A stretch of DNA of 11,316 bases from a bacterium (GTDB lineage Archaea > Thermoplasmatota > Thermoplasmata > Lutacidiplasmatales > UBA184). This document shows, one piece after another, positions 1-6,447 of the stretch (within the stretch, counting starts at the first letter, position 1; each line of letters begins with the position of its first letter). The notes under the pieces were generated by a model that ran no database searches, was not told the DNA's origin, and saw only the letters and a program-made list of their open reading frames with translations. The stretch is taken from positions 1 through 11,316 of the forward strand of contig JAKBKR010000032.1 of assembly GCA_021832495.1 (NCBI GenBank). The letters run 5' to 3'. Made by a program: the position numbers and the translations under genes.

Positions 1-316
1 AGGAAGGGGTGGGGGAGAGTAGGGAGGCACCATGGGAAGCCTCGACCGCGATAACAACCCCACTGATCACCCCGATGACCAGCCCAAGAACGACCACGAT
101 CAGGTACAATGAGATCCCTTTTCGAATGTTGGAGATCGATGTCCGAGTCATCCCCTTGGGGAAGGGTGCCGCTCCCGGGGGCGCAGCGTACCAAGAAGGA
201 GAGTACCCTGAGGGAGGTGGTGGAAGAGGCGAGGGTGGCGGCGGTGGAACATAACGGTCCTGGGGCAAAGATGCGACCGCAAAGTCTCCAACTCCGGAGT
301 TATCTGGTTGCGGCAT
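1..316 (-). CDS. Partial proline-rich protein with one visible membrane segment, function unknown (3' end outside window)
   Basis: The minus strand is open from an ATG at 316-314 to the left edge, giving 105 codons with no stop. An in-frame TAA lies upstream at 352-350, and the ATG is the only ATG, GTG or TTG between them, so this start is well determined. The visible product begins MPQPDNSGVG. Residues about 24-53 are rich in Pro, Gly, Ser and Tyr, including runs such as VPPPPPSPLPPPPSGYSP. A basic stretch (MTRTSISNIRKG, about 56-67) then leads into a strongly hydrophobic segment at about 69-91, which looks like a membrane helix. I infer a flexible cytoplasmic N-terminus followed by a membrane domain; more helices may lie beyond the edge. 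I do not recognise the family. The gene diverges from the geranylgeranyl reductase gene, which need not imply a shared function. Composition is like that of the neighbouring genes. Confidence 0.6.
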   Translation of the reverse strand, partial: MPQPDNSGVGDFAVASLPQDRYVPPPPPSPLPPPPSGYSPSWYAAPPGAAPFPKGMTRTSISNIRKGISLYLIVVVLGLVIGVISGVVIAVEASHGASLLSPTPS

Positions 317-335
317 CTGTGGGCAGATTATGGCC

Positions 336-356
336 CCGTGTTTATGAGTTTATCTT
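336..356 (-). promoter_or_regulatory. Possible TATA region for the left-edge minus-strand gene
   Basis: On the minus strand this AT-rich stretch reads GATAAACTCATAAACACGG in an otherwise GC-rich region, 20-40 bases upstream of the ATG at 316. An archaeal TATA box here would give a very short leader. The palindromic TTATAA at 381-386 could also serve this strand with a leader of about 40 bases. I cannot choose between them from sequence alone. Confidence 0.3.
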
Positions 357-379
357 GGAAAGTGCTCGCCGTGAAGCAA

Positions 380-388
380 GTTATAAAG
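380..388 (+). promoter_or_regulatory. TATA box for the reductase/prenyl synthase operon
   Basis: GTTATAAAG on the plus strand matches an archaeal TATA box. Transcription starting about 25 bases downstream would begin near 410, leaving a leader of about 10 bases. That leader would be mostly the purine-rich run GAGAGGGGGAG at 408-418, which ends two bases before the ATG at 421. Confidence 0.5.
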
Positions 389-420
389 GATGGTGCTCAG
401 TGCGTTAGAGAGGGGGAGCC

Positions 421-1527
421 ATGGAGCGGTTTGACGTCGTCGTCGTAGGGGCGGGCCCTGCCGGAAGTTCTGCGGCGCTCTTTGCCGCGCAGGGTGGGGC
501 CCGGACCCTCCTCGTGGACAAGCGCCCCGAGATTGGTTACCCCGTGCAGTGTGGCGAGTTCTTACCGACACTGGAAGAGCTCGTGGGGATCTTCCCGCAC
601 CATGAAGGGTTCTCGGACGTCTTCCAAATCCCCGAAGAAACCATCCTCTCGAGAACCAATGTTATCGATTGCATCTCCCCTACATCGAAGCATTACCCAT
701 TCCCCATGAATGGCTACTCTGTATCGCGCCGGTCGTTCGACAAGGTGCTCGCCTACCGTGCAGAGCGGGCCGGAGCCGAGCTGCGTCACCCCTGTTCTGC
801 GGTCCGGATCACCGAAGACAGCGTGGTGTTGGCGGACGGTACGACCGTGGGGGCGAAAGTGATCGTGGGTGCCGACGGCCCCCTTTCCCTCGTGGCCCGA
901 TCTCGGGGAGCCCATCTTCCGCGCGAGATGTACAAGATGATCACCACAAGTTCTCCGGGGCAGTTCGACCCGGTCGTGGAACTCTTTTTCGGCAGTGTGG
1001 CCCCGGGAGGATATGCCTGGGTGATCCCCAAGGGAGATGGGGCCAACGTCGGCCTCGGGGTGGCCAACCTCCCCCCGGGGCAAACGTTGTCCAGTCTGTT
1101 GGCCAAATTCGCGTCCCGGCGAAAATTGTCCTTGAACCCCCCCTTCACTCGGTGGTGGGTCCCTCTCGGTGAACCACCGAAGAGCGCAGTGTTCGGCAAT
1201 GCCCTGCTCGCCGGAGATGCCGCCAACATGGTCATGGCAACGAATGGAGGAGGCATCCCGACCGCGATGATCGGTGGGATGTACGCCGGGCGGGTCGCAT
1301 CCGACCATGTCCGTTCGGGGCGTCCCCTCGCAGACTTCGACACGTTGTGGCAACACAATCTCTCCCTGCCATTGCAGCGGGGATATTCGTTGAAGGCCTT
1401 CGGGGACCGGGTCGTCAACCACGACCTTCTTCTTGCCTTCGGCATGCGCTACATCGGGAAGGGCGGGATGGGGAGTTTCATCCGGATGCAGTGGCCCCGA
1501 CGTCTCGGCGGGAGGGCCGCTGCATGA
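421..1527 (+). CDS. Geranylgeranyl reductase family FAD-dependent oxidoreductase
   Basis: This is a flavoprotein of the geranylgeranyl reductase (GGR) family. In archaea such enzymes saturate double bonds of the geranylgeranyl chains of membrane lipids, for example in digeranylgeranylglycerophospholipid. Of its 368 residues, the N-terminus is a dinucleotide-binding fold with VVVGAGPAGSSAA (about 8-19). PVQCGEF at 41-47 holds the Cys that the family conserves near the flavin (C44). YAWVIPK followed by VGLGV (198-214) is the characteristic GGR signature. LLAGDAAN (262-269) and NGGGIPTAM (275-283) are the second FAD contact and substrate-side glycine motif. No signal peptide or clear membrane helix is visible; family members are usually peripheral membrane proteins. 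The start is supported by the purine-rich leader and by the FAD motif beginning at residue 8. The stop overlaps the next gene's start as ATGA. The exact lipid substrate, or a quinone or polyprenol chain instead, cannot be read from sequence. Confidence 0.88.
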   Translation: MERFDVVVVGAGPAGSSAALFAAQGGARTLLVDKRPEIGYPVQCGEFLPTLEELVGIFPHHEGFSDVFQIPEETILSRTNVIDCISPTSKHYPFPMNGYSVSRRSFDKVLAYRAERAGAELRHPCSAVRITEDSVVLADGTTVGAKVIVGADGPLSLVARSRGAHLPREMYKMITTSSPGQFDPVVELFFGSVAPGGYAWVIPKGDGANVGLGVANLPPGQTLSSLLAKFASRRKLSLNPPFTRWWVPLGEPPKSAVFGNALLAGDAANMVMATNGGGIPTAMIGGMYAGRVASDHVRSGRPLADFDTLWQHNLSLPLQRGYSLKAFGDRVVNHDLLLAFGMRYIGKGGMGSFIRMQWPRRLGGRAAA

Positions 1528-2570
1528 CGGGGACCATCGACGGCCCGGCCTCTTTGGGACTTCTTGTCGATCAGATCCTCGGCAAGGAGGGGGTGGAGCG
1601 TTTTCACGAGGTGTTCTCACCGCTCGCCCACGACCTTCAGGAGGTAGGGAACCGTATCAGCCGCGTGATGCCTTCATCGTACTCCTTCCTAACGGAGGCC
1701 GCGACCTTCGCAACGTCCACCGGCGGGAAGTACCTGCGCCCCCTCGTCATCCTCACGGTGTACCGGTCCCTAGGTTTCGAAGACACCTCGGCTGTCCACT
1801 CACTGGCGGCAGCCTTCCAACTCATCCACACGGCGTCCCTCGTCCACGACGATCTCATCGATCATGCCGAACTCCGGAGGGGTCGACCTTCGGTCTACAA
1901 GGCCTATGGTGAACCGGTCGCTATCGTGACCGGAGATTACTTGTTCGTGCGGGCCTTCCAGCTCGCCGCTGAATATCCCCAGCCGATCATCCACATGTGC
2001 GGTGAGGCGAGCGCGGACCTGGCCCTGGGTGAAGTCATGCAGGAGAACAGCCGGTTCGATCTCACCATCGGTAAGGAACGTTACCTTCGCATCGTGGCGA
2101 ACAAGACCGCCAACGCCTTGGCCGTGGGGGCAGAAGCCTCGGCGCGGATCGCCGGGGTGGACGACGCGGTGGCACGATCGCTATACGAGTATGGCCGGGC
2201 CCTGGGGATAGCCTTTCAGATCAAGGACGATCTTCTGGACGTCTTCGGTGACCCCGAGGTGACGGGAAAGCCGCTGCTCTCCGACTTCCGCGAGGGTCTG
2301 CCCACGCTACCCTCTTTGGACGCGTATGAATTGCTGCCGGTCCGGGAGCGAGAGGAATTCGAACGCTTGTTCACCCTACGCACGAAACGCCAATCCCAGT
2401 TGTTGCGCCTCAAGGAGCTCTGCGAGAATGCCGGAGTGAAAGACCTGAGCGACCGTCAGGCGGAGGAGTGGGTCCACACTGCGGTCTCGTCCCTCCAGAG
2501 TGTTCGTCCTGGACCGTACCGGGACCTCCTTGAAAAGGTAGCGGAAGGTGCCATTCAACGGCGGTACTGA
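1524..2570 (+). CDS. Trans-isoprenyl (polyprenyl) diphosphate synthase
   Basis: This 348-aa enzyme of the FPP/GGPP/polyprenyl synthase family condenses isopentenyl diphosphate with allylic diphosphates. The first aspartate-rich motif is DDLID (D109, D110, D113) and the second DDLLD (D235, D236, D239). GGKYLRP (67-73) keeps the K and R that bind IPP diphosphate, H102 sits at the usual position seven residues before the first Asp, and NKT at 193-195 is the conserved Lys-Thr. The five residues before the first motif are small or aliphatic (A104 and S105 at -5 and -4), with no aromatic chain-length block, so the product may be GGPP or longer. After the second motif EGLPTLPS (257-264) has Leu where the family usually has Lys. 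The frame stays open upstream to an ATG at 1347, but the ATG at 1524 overlapping the reductase stop gives a normal N-terminus. Co-expression with the reductase points to archaeal lipid synthesis, although quinone or polyprenol side chains are possible. Confidence 0.88.
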   Translation: MTGTIDGPASLGLLVDQILGKEGVERFHEVFSPLAHDLQEVGNRISRVMPSSYSFLTEAATFATSTGGKYLRPLVILTVYRSLGFEDTSAVHSLAAAFQLIHTASLVHDDLIDHAELRRGRPSVYKAYGEPVAIVTGDYLFVRAFQLAAEYPQPIIHMCGEASADLALGEVMQENSRFDLTIGKERYLRIVANKTANALAVGAEASARIAGVDDAVARSLYEYGRALGIAFQIKDDLLDVFGDPEVTGKPLLSDFREGLPTLPSLDAYELLPVREREEFERLFTLRTKRQSQLLRLKELCENAGVKDLSDRQAEEWVHTAVSSLQSVRPGPYRDLLEKVAEGAIQRRY

Positions 2571-2598
2571 GCGTTCCGCCGGGAAATCCAACGGTTAC

Positions 2599-2607
2599 CT
2601 TTATTAA
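2599..2607 (+). promoter_or_regulatory. TATA box of the rpl1-rpl10-rpl12 operon
   Basis: CTTTATTAA lies in a 67-base gap between the prenyl synthase stop and the rpl1 ATG. A start about 25-30 bases downstream falls at roughly 2628-2636, essentially at the ATG at 2638. The bases just before the ATG (GCGCTTTTACC) contain no Shine-Dalgarno sequence. Both observations point to a leaderless rpl1 mRNA, in contrast to the strong ribosome binding site before rpl12. Confidence 0.6.
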
Positions 2608-2637
2608 TGAGCCGGAGTTCGTGCACGCGCTTTTACC

Positions 2638-3276
2638 ATGGATGAGAAGAGCCCGCTGGAAGCGGTTCAGGAGGTTCTCAAGGGGTCCCCCGAGAGAGGA
2701 TTCAAGGAGACCATCGAGGTATCCTTCAACCTGAAGGACCTCGATCTCACCCTGCCTAAGAATCGTGTCGAGGACGAGGTCACTTTGCCCAAGGGTCGGG
2801 GCCGTCCCGTCAAGGTAGGGGTCTTCGGATCCCCCGAACTGGTGACCAAGATCAAGGGCACCGCGGACCTTACCGTCCTCCCAGACCAGATGGACACGTA
2901 CTTCAAGGACAAGCACGCGAGCCGGAAGCAAGTGGATGCCATCGATTTCTTCCTTGCGGAAGCCCCCTACATGCCCACGATCGGCAAGCGTCTCGGTACC
3001 GTCCTCGGACCTCGAGGGAAAATGCCCAAACCCATCCCACCGGGTACGGACCCCACCCCCACGATTCAGTCGCTCAAGCGGACGGTCCGGGTCCGTAACA
3101 AGGGGAAGAAGACCTTCCATGTGCCCGTGGGCACCCGGGACATGTCCCCAGAGGACCTCGCACAGAACCTGCAGGCAGTACTTGACAGGGTCGTCGGAAA
3201 GCTCGAACGGGGTCGGAACAACATCGGGAGCGTCTATCTCAAGACCACTATGGGAAAGTCCGTGAGGATCTGGTAG
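2638..3276 (+). CDS. rpl1: Large ribosomal subunit protein uL1 (L1)
   Basis: This 212-aa protein is a full-length archaeal uL1, which binds 23S rRNA at the L1 stalk near the exit site for deacylated tRNA. Recognisable features are NLKDLDLTLPKNRVEDEVTLP near residues 31-51 (the archaeal N-terminal signature), GRGRPVKVGVFG, then YMPTIGKRLGTVLGPRGKMPKP around 110-131 and the C-terminal rRNA-binding stretch ending GSVYLKTTMGKSVRIW. The ATG is chosen because the N-terminus aligns with the family and lies where the TATA box would start transcription. It is first in an rpl1-rpl10-rpl12 operon, one base from the next gene. In Methanococcus, L1 represses its own operon by binding a site early in the coding region. 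A comparable control is possible here but not demonstrated. rpl11, a common upstream partner in archaea, is not adjacent. Confidence 0.96.
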   Translation: MDEKSPLEAVQEVLKGSPERGFKETIEVSFNLKDLDLTLPKNRVEDEVTLPKGRGRPVKVGVFGSPELVTKIKGTADLTVLPDQMDTYFKDKHASRKQVDAIDFFLAEAPYMPTIGKRLGTVLGPRGKMPKPIPPGTDPTPTIQSLKRTVRVRNKGKKTFHVPVGTRDMSPEDLAQNLQAVLDRVVGKLERGRNNIGSVYLKTTMGKSVRIW

Positions 3277-3277
3277 G

Positions 3278-4162
3278 ATGAGCGCTGCGAGTCCCTCCCC
3301 ACCCGTTTCGCATGTCTCCGAGGCGAAGCAAACCCGAGTGCGCCAGGCGGAATCGCTCAGCCAGGAGATGCTGAAGAAGAAAGTGGTCTCGCTCGTCGCC
3401 TTCCGTGGTGTGCCAGCCGCCAACCTTCAGATGATGCGGAAAGGTCTCAGGGACCGTGGGCACATCTTCCATGTTGCACCCAACAGCCAGATTATCCATG
3501 CCTTGGAGCGGGCGACGGGCTCAAGTCCCAAGCTTGCGGGACTCATCCCGCTCGTGACGGACCAGACGGCCGTCCTCATATCCGATTCCAACCCGTTCGT
3601 CCTGTTTCGGGAACTCAAAAAGACCCGCAACAAGGTCGCTCCCCGCGGCGGAGAGATCGCACCGGAAGACATCATGGTGCATGCAGGGAATACCCCCTTC
3701 AAGCCCGGCCCCATCGTGGCCGAGCTCCAGCACGCCGGGTTCCCGGCCGCCATCGAAAAGGGAGCTGTCGTCATCAAAAAGGACACGGTCGTCGTGAAAA
3801 AGGGGGAACCCATCAGCCGGGAAGTAGCCCAGATGCTCGGGCGACTCGACATCAAACCGATCGAGGTCGGTCTCATGCTCCGGGCTGCGGTCGAAGAAGA
3901 GACGCTGTACGGGAGCGACGTGCTCTCCGTGGACTTCGATGCCATGCTCGGGAACCTCGCCCGAGCCCGTATTCAGGCCCAAGAGCTCGCGTTGGCGGCA
4001 GGGTTCATCACACCCGAGACGCTCCCCCTGCTCATCTCGCGCTCGTTCCGGCAAGCTCGGGGCTTAGCCCTCCATGCTGGTTTCATATCCGCCGATACGA
4101 TTGCTTCCCTGCTCGGCCGGGCCGTCCGGGAAGCAAACGCTTTAAAGGGTCTAGCTAAGTGA
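3278..4162 (+). CDS. rpl10: Large ribosomal subunit protein uL10 (P0), without acidic C-terminal tail
   Basis: uL10 anchors the ribosomal stalk to 23S rRNA and carries the L12 dimers that recruit translation GTPases. The 294 residues start with a short Ser/Pro extension (MSAASPSPPVS), then the rRNA-binding domain (about 12-110, with LVAFRGVPAANLQMMRKGLR). The archaeal insertion domain follows (about 120-205, including APRGGEIAPEDI and HAGNTPFKPGPIVAEL). The C-terminal helical spine has two similar segments, RIQAQELALAAGFITPETLPLLISRSF (about 231-257) and RQARGLALHAGFISADTIASLLGRAV (about 258-283), and a partial third (REANALKGLAK). Each such segment normally holds an L12 dimer. The protein ends there: the Lys/Glu-rich tail ending in a GLxALFG-like motif, found on many archaeal P0 proteins and present on the L12 here, is absent. 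The next gene's ribosome binding site follows the stop directly, so the end appears genuine rather than frameshifted. Only one base separates this start from the rpl1 stop. Confidence 0.94.
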   Translation: MSAASPSPPVSHVSEAKQTRVRQAESLSQEMLKKKVVSLVAFRGVPAANLQMMRKGLRDRGHIFHVAPNSQIIHALERATGSSPKLAGLIPLVTDQTAVLISDSNPFVLFRELKKTRNKVAPRGGEIAPEDIMVHAGNTPFKPGPIVAELQHAGFPAAIEKGAVVIKKDTVVVKKGEPISREVAQMLGRLDIKPIEVGLMLRAAVEEETLYGSDVLSVDFDAMLGNLARARIQAQELALAAGFITPETLPLLISRSFRQARGLALHAGFISADTIASLLGRAVREANALKGLAK

Positions 4163-4168
4163 GGAGGT
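4163..4168 (+). promoter_or_regulatory. Strong Shine-Dalgarno site of rpl12
   Basis: GGAGGT begins immediately after the rpl10 stop codon and sits seven bases before the rpl12 ATG at 4176. It is the clearest ribosome binding site of the operon. It would favour high L12 output, as expected for a protein present in several copies per ribosome. Confidence 0.75.
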
Positions 4169-4175
4169 AACGAAA

Positions 4176-4484
4176 ATGCAGTACGTCTACGGAGCCATGC
4201 TGTTGCATGCGGCAGGAAAGAGCATCGATGAGAAGGGAATCACCGCCGTGGTCACGGCCGCCGGAGCACAACCGGACGCGACCCAGGTCAAGGCCTTGGT
4301 AGCTTCCCTGGAAGGAGTAAACATCGCCGAAGTGCTCGCGAAGGCTGAGGCTGCCCCGGTGGCTGTCGCAGCGTCCGCCGGGCCGGCCGCCGGAGCCCCG
4401 GCGGAAAAGAAGGAAGAGAAGAAGGAGGAGAAGGGGGTCTCGGAAGAAGAGGCGTCCCAAGGTCTCTCCGCCCTCTTCGGATAG
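4176..4484 (+). CDS. rpl12: Ribosomal stalk protein L12 (archaeal P1 type)
   Basis: This 102-aa protein is the archaeal P1/L12 stalk protein, which dimerises on uL10 and contacts elongation factors. The N-terminal dimerisation domain (about 1-58) begins MQYVYGAMLLHAAGKSIDEKGITAVVTAAG, close to the family pattern. An Ala/Gly/Pro hinge follows (about 59-78), then a charged Lys/Glu helix (EKKEEKKEEKGVSEEEA) and the terminal GLSALFG, the factor-binding tail. Length is normal for the family. The charged stretch is encoded by an almost pure purine run at about 4406-4436. It is the last gene of the operon and is followed by a hairpin and a convergent gene. Because uL10 lacks this tail, L12 would be the only source of the GLxALFG-type motif on the stalk, if no paralogue exists elsewhere. 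Confidence 0.96.
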   Translation: MQYVYGAMLLHAAGKSIDEKGITAVVTAAGAQPDATQVKALVASLEGVNIAEVLAKAEAAPVAVAASAGPAAGAPAEKKEEKKEEKGVSEEEASQGLSALFG

Positions 4485-4505
4485 ACCGCACCAAGAGGCC
4501 AACCC

Positions 4506-4527
4506 AAGGGGGGGAACTCCCCCCCTT
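4506..4527. terminator. Perfect 9-bp hairpin between convergent genes
   Basis: AAGGGGGGG (4506-4514) pairs fully with CCCCCCCTT (4519-4527) around a four-base loop AACT. It sits 21 bases after the rpl12 stop and three bases beyond the stop of the convergent DUF835 gene, so it could act on either transcript. No T-tract follows on either strand, which is atypical for archaeal intrinsic termination. Transcript-end protection or slowing of polymerase is an alternative role. Confidence 0.45.
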
Positions 4528-4530
4528 ACC

Positions 4531-6411
4531 CTACCCGCTCACTTGGTCAAAGAGACCCTTCAAGCGGGCCGCACTCGATTCATCGACGGAACCCGGCGAA
4601 AGGGTCGAAATCAGGACAATCCGGTGGCTCGAGGCGGCATCCATGATCTTCTTCAGGAACTTGATGGTGCGATCAAGCCCGTTCGACGTCACAAGGTCGC
4701 CCAGGCCGTCTATCAACACCACGGCGGCATCTTGGTCCTCCATGAAGTGGAGCACGCGCGCCGTGATCTCATGATCGAGCAAACGAGGATTCAAGGTTTC
4801 CTTCCATCCCGAGGATTCAGAGATCCACACGACATTCCCCCCAGGGATCCGATAATCTTCTCGAAGCTTGACCGGGAATGTCGAAGTGAGGAAAAGCCCG
4901 AGCCGGTCCCCCTTGACCTGATTGAAGGCTTCGATGGCATGGGACGGTCGAGCGTCCAGGAACAAGTACGACCTTCCTGACCGGAGGTCCACGGGGAGGG
5001 GCCCCGGTGCGGGCTGGGCAGGATCCACCGAGGATGAACTCGAGATGGTCGACTTGGCGCGGCCCTTTGACCTCTGAGGCGTCCCGGGTGCGTTCCTCGT
5101 TGACGGGTCATTGGTCAGAGACTCGGGGAAGATGGTGTCGACCCGCTCGAACAACTGGAGCACCTGAGTGAACCGGCGGGCGCGCAGGGCCATGGTGATC
5201 TGCTTTACCAGGACCGCGGGGGCCCGGACATCCATTCCCCGAGCATGGGCGGTCTTGAGGCGGTTGCTTATCTCGACGATTCGGCGTTCGATGAGCGGTT
5301 GGAGAACTTCGATGGCTTGGGTGACGGCCATCGCGAGGACAGCCTCCCCTTCTTTCCGCCGACCCTTCTCCACGTAACTGAATGCCTTCTCAATAGAAGG
5401 GCGGGCGTGGAACGAGTCGTTGCCCAGTGCGATAATGCCATTCTCGAGGAGGTTGAGCGTATTGACCATAGGACCCAAGCTCGACAACTGCTTTTCCTGC
5501 TCGGCCGTGGCCCGTTCCAACGCTGTGAAACTTTGGAAGAAACTCTCGAGGTCCCGGTGGGCATGGTGGCGGGACATGCTTTCGAGGTCCTCCCGCATTT
5601 GGGGGGAAGCAAACGGGCCCATGTTCTCCACGTTCCTCACGGCGCCCGCAAGCACCTCGACCGCCTTCCGCTGGATGGAGTCGGCGAGCTCGGATTCCGC
5701 CGATCGCATCTCGACTATGGCATCTTCCTTTTCCCCGAGCTTCCAAAAATTGGCCGCGCGCTTGAGCATCATGGCCGCGGTGCGTACGTCGACCGAATGG
5801 TGGACGGCGAGTTCCACCAGGCGCTTGTTCGCTTGAGCGAGCTTGGCGAAGATGACGTCCGGATCGGACTCCTCTATCTCGGCCGGGGGCGATACGGTTT
5901 CGTTGCGGGGCTCTGCCGCTTCCGAGGAGAGCGGAAGCTCTGAGGGGGACTGGACGGGGGAAACGGGCGGTATCACGACCGGAGGTGCGGGTGCTTCTGG
6001 AGAAGCGGGGGACGGTTCGGGCTCCGTCTCGGGTTCCAAGTCCCGTGGTTCAGGTGTAGGGCTTTCCTTCGTGTCTGGGGGGGGTACCGTCTCCGGAGAC
6101 TCCGCCGGTGAGGGGGTAGGGGGCGTTTCGCTGGGGGGCGCCTCCGACGGGATCGAAGGTTCAACAGCCTTCGGCAAAGAGGTCTCGGGCGTCGCCTTGA
6201 CCACTTCAGGTGAAGGCGCAGCTGGTCCGGAGGACGGGGCTTCGGCGACCGCGGGAGCGGTGGACACCGGCGGTGGAGCCACGGGAGCCGGAGCGGTCTC
6301 GATGACCGGCTGATCCGGCCACAGTTCCTTGGGGAGGCCGCACGAAGGGCACTCCAACGCTTCCTCCGGCACCGGAGTATCGCACACGGGGCATTTTCGT
6401 TCCCCTTTCAT
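4531..6411 (-). CDS. Zinc-ribbon protein with Pro/Ser/Glu-rich linker, helical middle and C-terminal DUF835 domain
   Basis: The predicted product has 626 residues from the ATG at 6411; a GTG at 6420 would add three. Residues 7-24 form a CPVC...CPSC zinc ribbon (C7, C10, C21, C24). About 33-180 is a low-complexity acidic linker of Pro, Ser, Glu, Thr and Ala. About 185-430 is predicted alpha-helical, with heptad-like stretches and segments such as LEKAFSYVEKG-type helices, perhaps an oligomerisation or scaffold region. A short Ser/Pro linker leads to about 478-622, which matches DUF835: SYLFLDARPSHAIEAFNQV, then GLFLTSTFP, NVVWIS and VVLIDGLGDLVTSNG near 565-577. DUF835 has no established function; I know it mainly from Thermoplasmatota proteins, often joined to sensory or regulatory domains. 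There is no signal peptide or membrane segment, so it is probably cytoplasmic. I infer a signalling or scaffold role, not an enzyme. The gene stands alone, convergent with rpl12. Confidence 0.8.
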   Translation of the reverse strand: MKGERKCPVCDTPVPEEALECPSCGLPKELWPDQPVIETAPAPVAPPPVSTAPAVAEAPSSGPAAPSPEVVKATPETSLPKAVEPSIPSEAPPSETPPTPSPAESPETVPPPDTKESPTPEPRDLEPETEPEPSPASPEAPAPPVVIPPVSPVQSPSELPLSSEAAEPRNETVSPPAEIEESDPDVIFAKLAQANKRLVELAVHHSVDVRTAAMMLKRAANFWKLGEKEDAIVEMRSAESELADSIQRKAVEVLAGAVRNVENMGPFASPQMREDLESMSRHHAHRDLESFFQSFTALERATAEQEKQLSSLGPMVNTLNLLENGIIALGNDSFHARPSIEKAFSYVEKGRRKEGEAVLAMAVTQAIEVLQPLIERRIVEISNRLKTAHARGMDVRAPAVLVKQITMALRARRFTQVLQLFERVDTIFPESLTNDPSTRNAPGTPQRSKGRAKSTISSSSSVDPAQPAPGPLPVDLRSGRSYLFLDARPSHAIEAFNQVKGDRLGLFLTSTFPVKLREDYRIPGGNVVWISESSGWKETLNPRLLDHEITARVLHFMEDQDAAVVLIDGLGDLVTSNGLDRTIKFLKKIMDAASSHRIVLISTLSPGSVDESSAARLKGLFDQVSG

Positions 6412-6439
6412 TCTTCTCACTCAGATGAGGGCATGCAGA

Positions 6440-6447
6440 CTATAACT
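6440..6447 (-). promoter_or_regulatory. TATA-like box for the DUF835 gene
   Basis: On the minus strand this reads AGTTATAG. A start about 26 bases downstream falls near 6417, leaving only a few bases before the ATG at 6411. That would put the alternative GTG at 6420 outside the transcript. This is the main reason for choosing the ATG as the start. Confidence 0.45.

Noticed and set aside
1347..1523. Upstream extension of the prenyl synthase frame to an ATG at 1347
   Set aside because: The extra 59 residues overlap the coding end of the reductase and are Arg/Pro-rich. The ATG at 1524 forms a typical ATGA overlap and gives a normal N-terminus.
562..1620. Long minus-strand open frame of about 350 codons antisense to the reductase gene
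   Set aside because: It lies opposite a gene with clear FAD and GGR motifs, and its own translation is rich in Arg, Pro, Gly and His with no domain. High GC content keeps the opposite frame open.
2410..3423. Long minus-strand open frame of about 337 codons across the prenyl synthase end and rpl1
   Set aside because: It covers two well-identified genes and their promoter and has no protein-like features; a shadow of GC-rich codon use.
5245..5943. Plus-strand open frame of about 230 codons inside the DUF835 gene
   Set aside because: The minus-strand gene has a continuous, recognisable domain order there; the plus frame is a shadow.
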